This document shows, piece by piece, positions 8,507-16,496 of a stretch of DNA of 21,386 bases. Source of the DNA: Chondrus crispus (taxonomy: Eukaryota > Rhodophyta > Florideophyceae > Gigartinales > Gigartinaceae); the NCBI RefSeq assembly GCF_000350225.1, contig NW_005179384.1:1-21386 (forward strand). The letters run 5' to 3'. Within the stretch, counting starts at the first letter, position 1. The number at the start of each line of letters is the position of its first letter. The position numbers were made by a program, and so were the translations under genes. Below the pieces are notes generated by a model, which was not told the DNA's origin, searched no databases, and worked only from the letters and a program-made list of their open reading frames with translations.

Positions 8507-9368
8507 CAGGGTGATGATTGGTGATGGCCGACAAGGGGCAAGCGGCCACAAAATGCAAGACGGCGTTTTGTACGCTGCCGCCGGATTGACAGGCGGTGAC
8601 GAAAGTTTCTGGCCTATCGATGCCAATTCGATTACACTATCCCTTCACACGATGAAGGCTCTATTAAACGCGATAGATGATGGTACCAACAACTTGCCGC
8701 GCAAGAAAAAGTTTTTGCAAGAGATGTTCCGTCGACTGTATGCGTGGATGATGGCCCATCGCGGTGTACCGATACTCATCGGTGGTATTGGGGCACGCGG
8801 ACAAATCACTGGATCAAGAAGGTTTGAGGTGCACCAGTATGGCCCGAACCTCGTGCGCAGCAACGACGATTCATGCGTGTCGGCTGCGCTGTCCAACGGC
8901 ACTTGTGCGCTATATGGTACCACAGGAGGAACAAGCCTCGACAAGTACCTTCGGAAGCATCCGATGAAGATCAAAACACTCAAGCAACTCTTTTCTCTGG
9001 TTCACCAAATTCCCGCTCAACTATCAGTGCGCCGAGTTCCTAAAGCTGTGAAGAAGGCGTTCGATGCAAATCCTTTCAAGTGGCTTGCGCACCATAATCA
9101 AGGCGTGTGGATAGTCCGAATAGTGGAACACGGAATTGTAGATCATTGCGTTGCGCTGGACTGCAACCGTGGTATTGTCCATGATAGCGCTTCAAGGTAT
9201 CCGTTCGCATTAACCGAAGATGTGCTTCGTCTCCTTGGCGGAGATGAAGCAAAACATTTGCGCGTGGCTGAAGTGAGGGAGCTAGTTAAAGTCCCTGTCA
9301 ATTCCAAGAAGCCCTCACGCTGCTCGTGTTCATCCCCCGCCCCTCCCGCTCCTTCTTCGCCAGCTTGA
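8490..9368 (+). CDS. Putative papain-like cysteine peptidase carried by the transposon
   Basis: The ORF has 292 codons from the first in-frame ATG. The frame is open upstream to about 8376 without an ATG, so a spliced or longer N-terminus is possible (the preceding codons read LRGGATFLVFLDT). Residues 126-137 read DDSCVSAALSNG (candidate nucleophile Cys129). Residues 206-232 contain VWIVRIVEHGIVDHCVALD and a following VHDS (candidate His219 and Asp224 or Asp232). The Cys-His-Asp order fits papain/C39/OTU-like folds and not Ulp1, whose order is His-Asp-Cys. Similar DHCVALD...HDS...LT domains occur, as I recall, in proteins of protist transposons. It sits inside the MULE ends and reads in the same direction as the transposase. 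Its substrate is unknown, and it could also be inactive. Confidence 0.5.
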   Translation: MSWAIDRVMIGDGRQGASGHKMQDGVLYAAAGLTGGDESFWPIDANSITLSLHTMKALLNAIDDGTNNLPRKKKFLQEMFRRLYAWMMAHRGVPILIGGIGARGQITGSRRFEVHQYGPNLVRSNDDSCVSAALSNGTCALYGTTGGTSLDKYLRKHPMKIKTLKQLFSLVHQIPAQLSVRRVPKAVKKAFDANPFKWLAHHNQGVWIVRIVEHGIVDHCVALDCNRGIVHDSASRYPFALTEDVLRLLGGDEAKHLRVAEVRELVKVPVNSKKPSRCSCSSPAPPAPSSPA

Positions 9369-9556
9369 AGTACTCGGGCGTCGAGCAGGGGAGGCTACAT
9401 GCGTGGGTGCGCAAGTTGGAAGAGAGGGAGAGAAGGGTCGGCCAGGCGGAGGAAGCGGGGAAGGACCGCGTTGCCGAACGGGTTGCTACCGTCGCGAGGA
9501 GGGAGCTGCTCACGGCGAAGAAGGAGGAGTTGCAGAAGAGATGGAAGGGGACATGA
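9290..9556 (+). CDS. Coiled-coil-like ORF fragment after the peptidase
   Basis: This frame opens after a TAA at 9287-9289 and overlaps the last 79 bases of the peptidase ORF. It reads LTLLVFIPRPSRSFFASLKY and then a long charged helix (WVRKLEERERR...ELLTAKKEELQKRW). It has no ATG near its start. It looks more protein-like than the Ser/Pro tail of the peptidase frame, so a frameshift joining the two is possible. No family is recognised. Confidence 0.3.
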   Translation, partial: SPCQFQEALTLLVFIPRPSRSFFASLKYSGVEQGRLHAWVRKLEERERRVGQAEEAGKDRVAERVATVARRELLTAKKEELQKRWKGT

Positions 9557-9606
9557 GAGTGGTGGACCTGGGACGAGACGTTGCTTTCGCGTCTGACGCG
9601 CCCGGA

Positions 9607-9735
9607 GCAGGTTGGATCTTCGCCCCTGGCATCAGCGAGCGCCGCACCCTTGGCGCGTGTGGCGCACTCGGGGGAGGTTGCATTTTAATCCCTGGCATTA
9701 GCGAGCGCCGCGCCCCTGGCATTGGCGGTCGCGGC
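9607..9735. repeat. Two-copy 66-bp tandem repeat
   Basis: GGTTGGATCTTCGCCCCTGG and the following CATCAGCGAGCGCCGCACCC recur 66 bp later as GGTTGCATTTTAATCCCTGG and CATTAGCGAGCGCCGCGCCC. The period is a multiple of three. Both strands stay open: plus frame 9403-9765 reads PGISERR twice, and minus frame 9779-9510 reads RRSLMPG twice. No protein family is recognised in either strand. Confidence 0.6.
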
Positions 9736-9779
9736 TTGCGAGACATCGGCCAAAGCGCCATGTAAGGCGGCCGTCCCAC

Positions 9780-10390
9780 GCCGCCAGAGCTGTAAAGTAC
9801 CCTCTGCGGCAGCCGTCGTGTTACGTCTCCCTTTCTGGCCTCGCTTTTCTTTGGTGGGTCCGAGTCCTGCGACCGGATTGCAACGTCGAACCTTAGGTGG
9901 AGAATGTAACCAGCTCTTCATGCGGCGAGCGTTTATGTAGTGCCTTTCTTGTTGATTGCTTCAAAGGCAGGAATGCTCTCAGATCATGAGAAGCCCTCAC
10001 AGTTCAGCAGGCAGTTCTGAGTAGCTATACGGAAGCACTGTCTGCTGGAACAAGTCAAGATCGCCATACATCAGTGCATATACATAATCAAGCTGCATTG
10101 TACACGCTGTGGTGCAATATGCACAGCACTGCGCTGTATCACCGAAGAGGAGGGTCGTTGGAAGAGCTATACTATACATAAAGACCCCCAGCTGAACTGG
10201 AACTGGAACTGCCTCTGGGTTGCTCTCGTCTGCATTCCAGGCTCCCACTCTGCCCACTGGTCAAGTCATCCGGGTTCATTCCACTGAATAAGGCCGGGAG
10301 ACGTCGCCTCCCTTAATCCGCCAACCTTCCTATCCAATGCACTCACCAAATCACTTACGTAGACGGAACAAACCCATTTTACAAGCTACA
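9780..10390. other. Transposon interior without a recognised gene
   Basis: About 600 bases between the peptidase region and the Cys-rich fragment. A minus-strand frame, 10257-9997, begins with GTG and contains AQCCAYCTTAC, so it might be a spliced continuation of the Cys-rich gene to its right. There is no motif strong enough to call it. Otherwise nothing is seen. Confidence 0.4.
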
Positions 10391-10393
10391 GCA

Positions 10394-10670
10394 CTACAAA
10401 AGGCAACATGTGATAGACGCATCGCCAGGGCAAAGTCCAAGTTCCACAGTCCCCGAACCGCACGATTTCGTGCACGTCCCCGTGCGCCCAGTTTCTCCCG
10501 AGAAGCAAGCGCCGAAGTTTGGCACGCAGCACTGGATATCTGCCGGTCCAGGGCACAGCCCTGCCTCGGAGAACGAGCCCATCGCGGCGCACTCGCCTGT
10601 CGGCACGCACGTTCCGACGACACCGAAGGCCATGCAGGACGCGGGCATCATCGTCGTCGCCGGTGACGCT
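10394..10670 (-). pseudogene. Fragment with two secreted-type Cys-rich domains
   Basis: The minus frame carries two tandem copies of a small disulfide-type domain. The first runs from ASCMAFGVVGTCVPTGEC to GLCPGPADIQCCV, the second from GACFSGETGRTGTCTKSC to GLCPGDASITCC. The spacing C...GTC...C...G.CPG...I.CC is familiar from extracellular cell-wall or peptidoglycan-acting enzymes of fungi and amoebae, where it precedes or follows a catalytic domain. Here there is no signal peptide and no catalytic domain. The frame stops right after the second CC (10394). Upstream it runs into sequence antisense to the SWR1-like piece. It is probably a captured gene fragment; a spliced exon is possible. Confidence 0.5.
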
Positions 10671-10701
10671 GTCGTAGGGGGGGGTCGTCGCCATCGTCGT
10701 T

Positions 10702-12192
10702 GGACGTCAGATTCTGTCTCCTCTCTCCATGCGTCCGGTTTTCTATCCCGTTCCCGCACTAGTGGCGAGAGCTCTTTCGAAACCACCAGAAAGGACAATC
10801 AATCTCGACCTTCTCTGTTTGGATCTCTGTTCCATTGAGCAGAAGTGGCCAGGTAAATGGCATGCTGCTGAAGCGTTGAAGATTTCTGCAGAATCGTGCA
10901 TTTGGAATGAACTTCTTACGAAGAAATCATCATGTGACGTTCCAGACGATTGGCGAATGCTCGGATATAATCCCAGTCGAGCTGCAAGCGATAGAGTGGT
11001 ATCCTTTCGGCGCTCTCAGCTTCGATATCAAGCCCAACTGTCTGCAATGCGTATCAGGCAACACGCATTGCTCGGTCAAGATTTGCGTGATGCATGTACA
11101 ATGAATCCCTCATCTCTTGTAGATGGTCTACGATTTTGTCATGCAAAGGCGATCCGCTTTCTCCCTGCCAATGCTTCCCTTCTATTGCGCACTCTAGAGA
11201 GCGTGGCCAGAACCGGCAAACCGTTCGCGGATCGGTTCGTTTGCTGTATAACAAGAGCATCTGCGCCTACTGTCGAGCTTCGCTATCGAGACGACGATCT
11301 TTTCCACCTATCTGCAACAGAATGTTTTACACAGCTGAACCGGGCGACGCATCAACTTCAGTGCTTGTTCAGACCTTTTGAAGTACGTAGCAAGGTTACA
11401 ATACCAGATACCCGTCTGATTCAGTGGGACTGTGGCAAGCTGCAAACTCTTGATCGTTTGTTGCGAAAGCTTCAAGCTGCTGGTTCACGAGCACTGATTT
11501 TTACGCAGATGACGAAGGTGCTCGACATTCTGGAGTCGTTTCTGAACTTGCATGGTCTAAAATATCTTCGGCTGGACGGCACAACGAAAACAGACGATCG
11601 GCAGAAAGTTGTGGAGAGGTTTAACACAGATTCACGAATTTTTTGCATGATTCTGACAACCCGTGCAGGTGGAGTTGGTCTGAACTTAACAGGAGCAGAT
11701 GCTGTGGTCTTTTACGACACAGACTACAATCCCGCAGTCGACAACCAAGCTCAAGACCGTGCACATCGCATTGGTCAGACCAAGCCGGTAAACATTTACC
11801 CCTTGGTGAGTGAGCAGACCGTTGAGGAGAACATTTTGCGTCGCGCCAATGAAAAGCGGAATCTTGAATCTATTTTGATCTCAAATGCCGGCTTTACGAC
11901 AGAGGCCATTGCGAGTCATAGCATCGAGGCTTCGAAACGGCGGTCTCCGTCCGATGGAAACTCAAGGAGTAGCGTCCTGGAACCAGGTCGTAGGATCTCA
12001 TCCTCGGATCACAGTATGTGGGGACGCCCTCTCCCTTCGGCCGATGACCGTGCTCGATTGGTGCTGTTTGAACCGTTGCGACGGCCGAGGTGGCGGTGGG
12101 CCTCGGCAAGCAAGCGATGGGCGCGATGGGCGGAGGCGCGGGGGCGCGGCGATGGGCGGCGGGCGCTGGCACGGGGCGTGTCGGATATGTGA
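10702..12192 (+). pseudogene. SWR1/SRCAP-type Snf2 ATPase fragment (C-terminal lobe only)
   Basis: Homology begins at 10702 with GRQILSPLSMRPVFYPVPAL, the segment that follows the N-terminal ATPase lobe in SWR1/SRCAP/Domino proteins. It includes the between-lobe region and the helicase C lobe: DCGKLQTLDRLLRKL, RALIFTQMTKVLDILESFLN, YLRLDGTT, motif V TTRAGGVGLNLTGAD, motif VI QDRAHRIGQ, then VSEQTVEENILRRANEKR and FTTEAI. After about 11920 the sequence turns to Arg/Gly/Trp-rich, GC-rich coding with no SWR1 match. The N lobe with Walker A and DExH boxes is absent, and the sequence upstream belongs to an opposite-strand fragment. The piece cannot hydrolyse ATP alone. Full-length relatives exchange histone H2A.Z. 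The uninterrupted frame suggests recent capture. The first ATG is 10729. Confidence 0.8.
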
Positions 12193-12524
12193 CGTAAATG
12201 TGGGCCTCAAAGCTCTGGTAAACACTCGGACATTGCACAAATGGCATGTATGGCGCATTATCTGCAAAAATTGAGCAATTCGTATGAAACTACTGGTCCT
12301 CCAGAAACAGTGTTTCTGGCCGGCATGAGTGTCTCATTTGTAGGGCGTCCGCAGCGCAGATATTCTTGTCAAATATCCTGCGCCTCGGCCTGCGCCTCGA
12401 CCACTTTCTCCGAGAGTCACCCCACAAAAATCCATCCTTCGGAAGTATCCCTCGCACCGCAGCTCGCTTTTCACTGTCACCCTCTGTTCTTTCCCCTTTT
12501 TCTCTGCCATATTTTGGCGGGATA

Positions 12525-15500
12525 ATGCGATCTTTTCCGCCAGACACCAGAAAGGCCCTGCATCACTTTGGGACAATCATCATCAACGAAACGCCCGTAA
12601 TTGACGTCTTTTGTTGCGCTCATCCCGGAGATACGGCGGACGAAAGTGACGAGCCCACTTTGCGCAATATACAAAAGCGTTTCAAGAAGCTCTCTTTTCT
12701 TGTTCATCCGGACAGATGTGTGTCGGATCGCTCCTCCGCGAATAAAGCTATGCAAAAGCTCACTCGCGCAAAAGAACAAGCTGAGAGAGACATTCGTTTT
12801 GATGAGACGGAAAACGGGGAAGATGCTTCAAATTTGGTTCCCGCAACACTACTTTTTACACTCATTCCAACCTCGAAGGAGAAACTACTCGAACTCATGT
12901 TAAGGGAGGAAAGGGAGAATATTCGAAGAAAGGTCATGGCTGAGGAGGAGGAAATGTCTTCTCAAGCGGAAAAAGGCGAGGATAGGAGCAAAGAAACGGA
13001 AAAAAGTGAAGAAAGGGAAAAGAGGGAGGGGCGTCGCAATCGTGAAGAAAGGATGCAAGAAGAAAGAGCTCAGGAGTTGAGACGTAAAAGGGAGCAGGGG
13101 CTAGAGGAGGAGAGAGTACGTGCGAAGAGGGAGGAAGCGGAGAGAGAAAAAGAGCAGGCATTGGAGGAAGAGAGGGAAAGAAAAGGCTCAGCGGAAAGTG
13201 AATGGGGACATCAGCGGAGGGAGAAGGAAATGAGACAAGAATGGGAAACGGAAGACGAAGACATATGTCAGGTGGAAAAGCCTGAGACGATTACGCAAAG
13301 GCGGGAACGGATGGCTAGGGAGCGCAGAGAGAAGAGAATGTCTTATCAGGAACGAGCACGTATGGATAATGAGGCGCGGAAACGAGAAGAGAGGCAGAGG
13401 AGGGAACGAAGGGATCGTCATGAATCAAGGAGCCAAGGAGGGGCTCGGAATAATTCCCCCAGGATCCATACATCTTCGTTTGACGGAACCGATTTTATGA
13501 CCGATGTCCTGGGTAGAGAGTTTGAATCTAAAATGGGTCACGGCCCAGATGGTGAGGAAGCGGAGTTCGTTGGGGCGCCTGACGATGATTGGGATAGAGA
13601 GGGGGGTGACGGGGTGAACTCGGATGAGGAAGAGGACGATGAGGATGTTGATGCCGAAGAAGAAAGCTCGATGGAAGATGAAGCAGATTCCTCTCGTTCC
13701 CCTCGCCCGGAATGTATTGACGACGATGACTTTGATTTCGGAGCGTACATAGCCGTCACGCCTGAAGACACCAGCAGCAATGGAGAAGCTTGTGATGCAG
13801 CAGCTGCGGCTGAAAGGGTGTTGCCAGTTGACCTCAGAACTTTGTCTGAAGACGAACAGAAGAAACGGCGAGCGGAACAAAAGAGAGCTTCAAAAAAGAG
13901 AAGTCAGCGGAAGGCAATGGCGGAAATAGCGGCGGATAGAGTAGCAGAGATGACGTGGGTTCCCCGGCGATGCGTCCCGTATACCCCTGAGGTTGGGATT
14001 CAGCTTTCCGGAAGATGGCGCTGCGAGCAGCTCATTCGAGCATATACTGCGAATTTGGGTGTGCCGGAGGGAGTGAATGTGGTGAAAAACTTCGAAATGG
14101 TGCGTATGGACTGTCGACGAAAGCATTGTGCCGCAACTCTCACTTTTAATCGGCAACCGAAATCGGGATTGTGGAAGTTGAATCGGTTCCAAGAGCACGA
14201 AAACCAGTGCTATGGGCAGTCAGTCGACAGAAAGTCCTGTCAAATTAGACCGGCGTATACCGCTGAGCAGACCGCACGGGCGCTTCGTGATGAGTTCGCC
14301 TTGAACCCTGACATGCCCACCAGCGTCCTAGCGTCCATTTTAAGGGCGAAGTCAATTTACCGTCGACAACCAGCAAACTCACACATTCGCGCTGTGAGGC
14401 GCGAGCTGAACAGATACATCTCAGCTGCTCGAGCCGTTGACATGGCTGCCCTGGAAGAATACTCTGATCTGTTGAGGGAATTGGGGCACAGGGTGGACAT
14501 TTTCATCTTGTCCGGTACGGAAATGAAGGCGCAGCGCATCAAGGCTGCACGATTCATATACAAACAACAGCAAAAACTTTCATACTCTGAAAAACTAAGA
14601 TCCCTACAATCCGGGTTTAATGTAGAGGATGTGGACGTCTCGGATATTGCGGATGAGGGTAAATATTATGGCGGGTTCCTCTTCGTCCCGATGGTTGCAG
14701 AAGCTTTCTGTAGAAAGGGCAGGATGACATGCGCAGTGGATGCCGCTCATTGCGAGGGTTTGGGCCGCCGTTCTTACGGAACCACATTTGAAGTGTTCGG
14801 ATACGACACTAACCATCAACTCTGCCCCTTGGTGTTCGCCCATTTCGTGGGAGCTGAGGGAATGGACACGTGGGAGAAAGTTTTTGCTGCCGCCGCGGAT
14901 ATCCCAGGGTTTGATGTACCTACGAGGACGACAATTGTCGACCAGGAGAAATCTATCGACTCAGCGTACAAGCGGTGCATGCAGCACGCGAAGTTGTTCC
15001 TGGACCCACTGCATGTCCGAAAAAATCTCGCTACAGCACTGGGTGCGGGAAAGGTTGTTGGTGTGCGCATGTACGATAAAGCGCTTCGAAACCCAAGCAG
15101 GGATGAGGTTATTCAAGCCAAAAAAGACTTCCCGATGAAGATGTCAGATTACCTTAATAGGTTTGATGACAGTGAGCTGTACAGAGCATGCTCGATGTTG
15201 CAAGATCTAATCACGACATCTCAAGGAGCTGAAAGTGGTATGTCCGCCGCCCTGCGAAACCACATCAGGACAGTGGAGCCTCAAAAGATGCTGGAGAAAG
15301 TTGTGTCGACACAGCGAACTGCCTTTTTGAAGCGGCAAGCAACTGCAATGAACTGCAAGAGTCCCGTACCACCTCACATTGAACAACGTCTTGCGGTACT
15401 CATTCAGAGATCAAGAGTTTATAAGGAGTCTGTTAGGTTTGTAGAGGGAACGGGGCAAATGGAAGCGACGGTACGAAGCGTGGTGGACGGAACGCGTTTG

Positions 15501-15962
15501 AGGCATGTAGTCATGCGTTCAGAGCCAAACACGCCCCCTTCATGCTGCATGCATTCACGAGATGGTTCCGGTTTTCCTTGCTATCACGGAACGGCTGTCA
15601 TATGTGAGAAGTACGGATCTAATAATTTGTATAAGCACGTTGCGCGACGACATTTGACGAAAGCATGGAAAGAGAATTACTACTGCTTGTGTTACTCAAT
15701 GCCGGCGCAATACTCTGTCGACAAAGTTATCAAACAAGCGAAACGGTTAGCAGCTTTTGGTCAGAACTTAAGAATTCCCAAAGCTATCCCTCCTCCTCGT
15801 GGGAGGCCAGTGAAAAACCCGGGAAAAAGTAAGAAGAGCTGGTATGAGAACGGACCTGCGCCATCAAAGAGGAAGTATACTTGCTCTCTTTGTCGTTCTG
15901 AGACGCATACTGTTACTGATTGTGCACTGAGACAGCTTTATGGGGATGAAAACACTAGGTAA
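12525..15962 (+). CDS. MULE-type transposase with N-terminal J-domain
   Basis: 1145 aa, intact and intronless. 12525 is the first in-frame ATG; the frame is open from 12366 without one. J-domain about residues 24-92, with HPD at 61-63 (KKLSFLVHPDR), most like the DNAJC8 type. Charged Glu/Arg/Lys helix about 115-305; acidic stretch about 365-405. Zinc finger C540-x4-C545-x12-H558-x3-C562 (MULE/FLYWCH-like). MULE catalytic core with D739 (AVDAAHCEG) and D806 (TIVDQEKSI), then LDPLHVRKNL; the third acidic residue was not fixed. SWIM-like SCCMH...PCYHGTAV (C1007/C1008, C1019, H1021; CC rather than CxC). C-terminal CCHC knuckle C1120, C1123, H1128, C1133. MULE transposases excise and insert DNA at terminal repeats. 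The phased motif arrays on both sides are its likely sites. The J-domain could recruit Hsp70 (inference). Confidence 0.88.
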   Translation: MRSFPPDTRKALHHFGTIIINETPVIDVFCCAHPGDTADESDEPTLRNIQKRFKKLSFLVHPDRCVSDRSSANKAMQKLTRAKEQAERDIRFDETENGEDASNLVPATLLFTLIPTSKEKLLELMLREERENIRRKVMAEEEEMSSQAEKGEDRSKETEKSEEREKREGRRNREERMQEERAQELRRKREQGLEEERVRAKREEAEREKEQALEEERERKGSAESEWGHQRREKEMRQEWETEDEDICQVEKPETITQRRERMARERREKRMSYQERARMDNEARKREERQRRERRDRHESRSQGGARNNSPRIHTSSFDGTDFMTDVLGREFESKMGHGPDGEEAEFVGAPDDDWDREGGDGVNSDEEEDDEDVDAEEESSMEDEADSSRSPRPECIDDDDFDFGAYIAVTPEDTSSNGEACDAAAAAERVLPVDLRTLSEDEQKKRRAEQKRASKKRSQRKAMAEIAADRVAEMTWVPRRCVPYTPEVGIQLSGRWRCEQLIRAYTANLGVPEGVNVVKNFEMVRMDCRRKHCAATLTFNRQPKSGLWKLNRFQEHENQCYGQSVDRKSCQIRPAYTAEQTARALRDEFALNPDMPTSVLASILRAKSIYRRQPANSHIRAVRRELNRYISAARAVDMAALEEYSDLLRELGHRVDIFILSGTEMKAQRIKAARFIYKQQQKLSYSEKLRSLQSGFNVEDVDVSDIADEGKYYGGFLFVPMVAEAFCRKGRMTCAVDAAHCEGLGRRSYGTTFEVFGYDTNHQLCPLVFAHFVGAEGMDTWEKVFAAAADIPGFDVPTRTTIVDQEKSIDSAYKRCMQHAKLFLDPLHVRKNLATALGAGKVVGVRMYDKALRNPSRDEVIQAKKDFPMKMSDYLNRFDDSELYRACSMLQDLITTSQGAESGMSAALRNHIRTVEPQKMLEKVVSTQRTAFLKRQATAMNCKSPVPPHIEQRLAVLIQRSRVYKESVRFVEGTGQMEATVRSVVDGTRLRHVVMRSEPNTPPSCCMHSRDGSGFPCYHGTAVICEKYGSNNLYKHVARRHLTKAWKENYYCLCYSMPAQYSVDKVIKQAKRLAAFGQNLRIPKAIPPPRGRPVKNPGKSKKSWYENGPAPSKRKYTCSLCRSETHTVTDCALRQLYGDENTR

Positions 15963-16054
15963 ACATGCTTCCGTGGTATGGAAAATACGGAAAATACTGT
16001 ATGTAATTGTATGTAGATAGAGTGGGTAGAAGTTGCCGGTGTTTCGCATATGAA

Positions 16055-16300
16055 GTCACCCTATATTTCCAACTGAAATCACATCAATCTCAGAAAACGA
16101 TCCAATGTCGCCCTATAGACACAGACAAAGATCGGCATGTTTCAACATGTCGTTTTCTTAGGGCGACGTCACCCTCGGAATTGGATGAATGAAGAATGTC
16201 ACCCTTCAATGCCACCTCAATTGGGGTAGTCGCCCCCAAAACACCCCCAGGGCTAGAACTTCACCTCCCCAAGGGCATCAAAAGCCGCACCTGTCACCCC
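16055..16300. repeat. Right phased array of TGTCRCCC motifs
   Basis: Minus-orientation motifs start at 16055 (GTCACCCT), 16107 (GTCGCCCT), 16168 (GTCACCCT), 16198 (GTCACCCT), 16229 (GTCGCCCC), 16261 (TCACCTCC, degenerate) and 16293 (GTCACCCC). The steps are 52, 61, 30, 31, 32 and 32 bp. AGGGCGAC at 16160-16167 abuts GTCACCCT at 16168, making a palindromic pair. The orientation mirrors the outer part of the left array, as expected for terminal inverted repeats. Confidence 0.8.
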
Positions 16301-16340
16301 AAGATCCGCAAATGGCCCAAAAAAAAAAGAGGGGGAAAAA

Positions 16341-16380
16341 GATACTCTTGTTTTGTAAAAAATTTGGTTCTTCGAGGGCT
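16341..16380 (+). repeat. Terminal repeat segment B, large-element copy
   Basis: CTCTTGTTTTGT, an A-run, then TTGGTTCTTCGAGGGCT. The same segment occurs at 18231-18269 with a longer A-run. Similarity stops sharply after GAGGGCT in both copies, which suggests an element end. Confidence 0.75.
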
Positions 16381-16416
16381 TTCCAAAAATGATTTGTCCA
16401 AGTACACGTGTACGAT

Positions 16417-16440
16417 CCCCCCACCCCCACCCCCACCCCC
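16417..16440 (-). other. Potential G-quadruplex tract
   Basis: The minus strand has four runs of at least five G separated by single T (GGGGGTGGGGGTGGGGGTGG within the tract). It lies about 55 bp upstream of the glycosyltransferase start and just outside transposon end B. A 12-bp palindrome, GTACACGTGTAC, precedes it at 16402-16413. Confidence 0.6.
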
Positions 16441-16496
16441 TGCCCCGCCCCCTCGCCCGAGTCCCCTCTCCCGCCCCACGTTTCTTCTCCGTCGAC

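Larger units (their letters stand above)
7600..16380 (+). mobile_element. Large Mutator/MULE-class DNA transposon with cargo genes
   Basis: An intact MULE-type transposase (12525-15962) is flanked by inward-facing arrays of GGGYGACA motifs, left at 7798-8100 and right at 16055-16300. Outer arms match: left GATTTTGGGGCGACA (7792-7806) corresponds in inverse to right GATCTTGGGGTGACA. In both, CCTCGA lies about 60 bp further out across A/T-rich sequence. Left and right outer segments (A at 7603-7747, B at 16341-16380) recur together as the two ends of a 270-bp copy at 18000-18269, which supports both as element ends. Inside lie a cysteine peptidase gene and truncated host-type gene pieces. No target-site duplication was found, so both boundaries are approximate. 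Confidence 0.7.

Noticed and set aside
8170..8541. 123-codon minus ORF opposite the peptidase start
   Set aside because: No domain, no convincing start context, and it overlaps the stronger plus-strand frame.
9510..9779. Minus ORF with repeated RRSLMPG
   Set aside because: The repetition comes from the 66-bp tandem duplication, which leaves several frames open. No family signal.
13425..13880. Antisense ORFs in the transposase gene (13425-13880, 12934-13161, 13188-13421)
   Set aside because: They are mirror frames of the Glu/Arg-rich coiled-coil coding region and read as Phe/Leu/Ser/Pro-rich filler.
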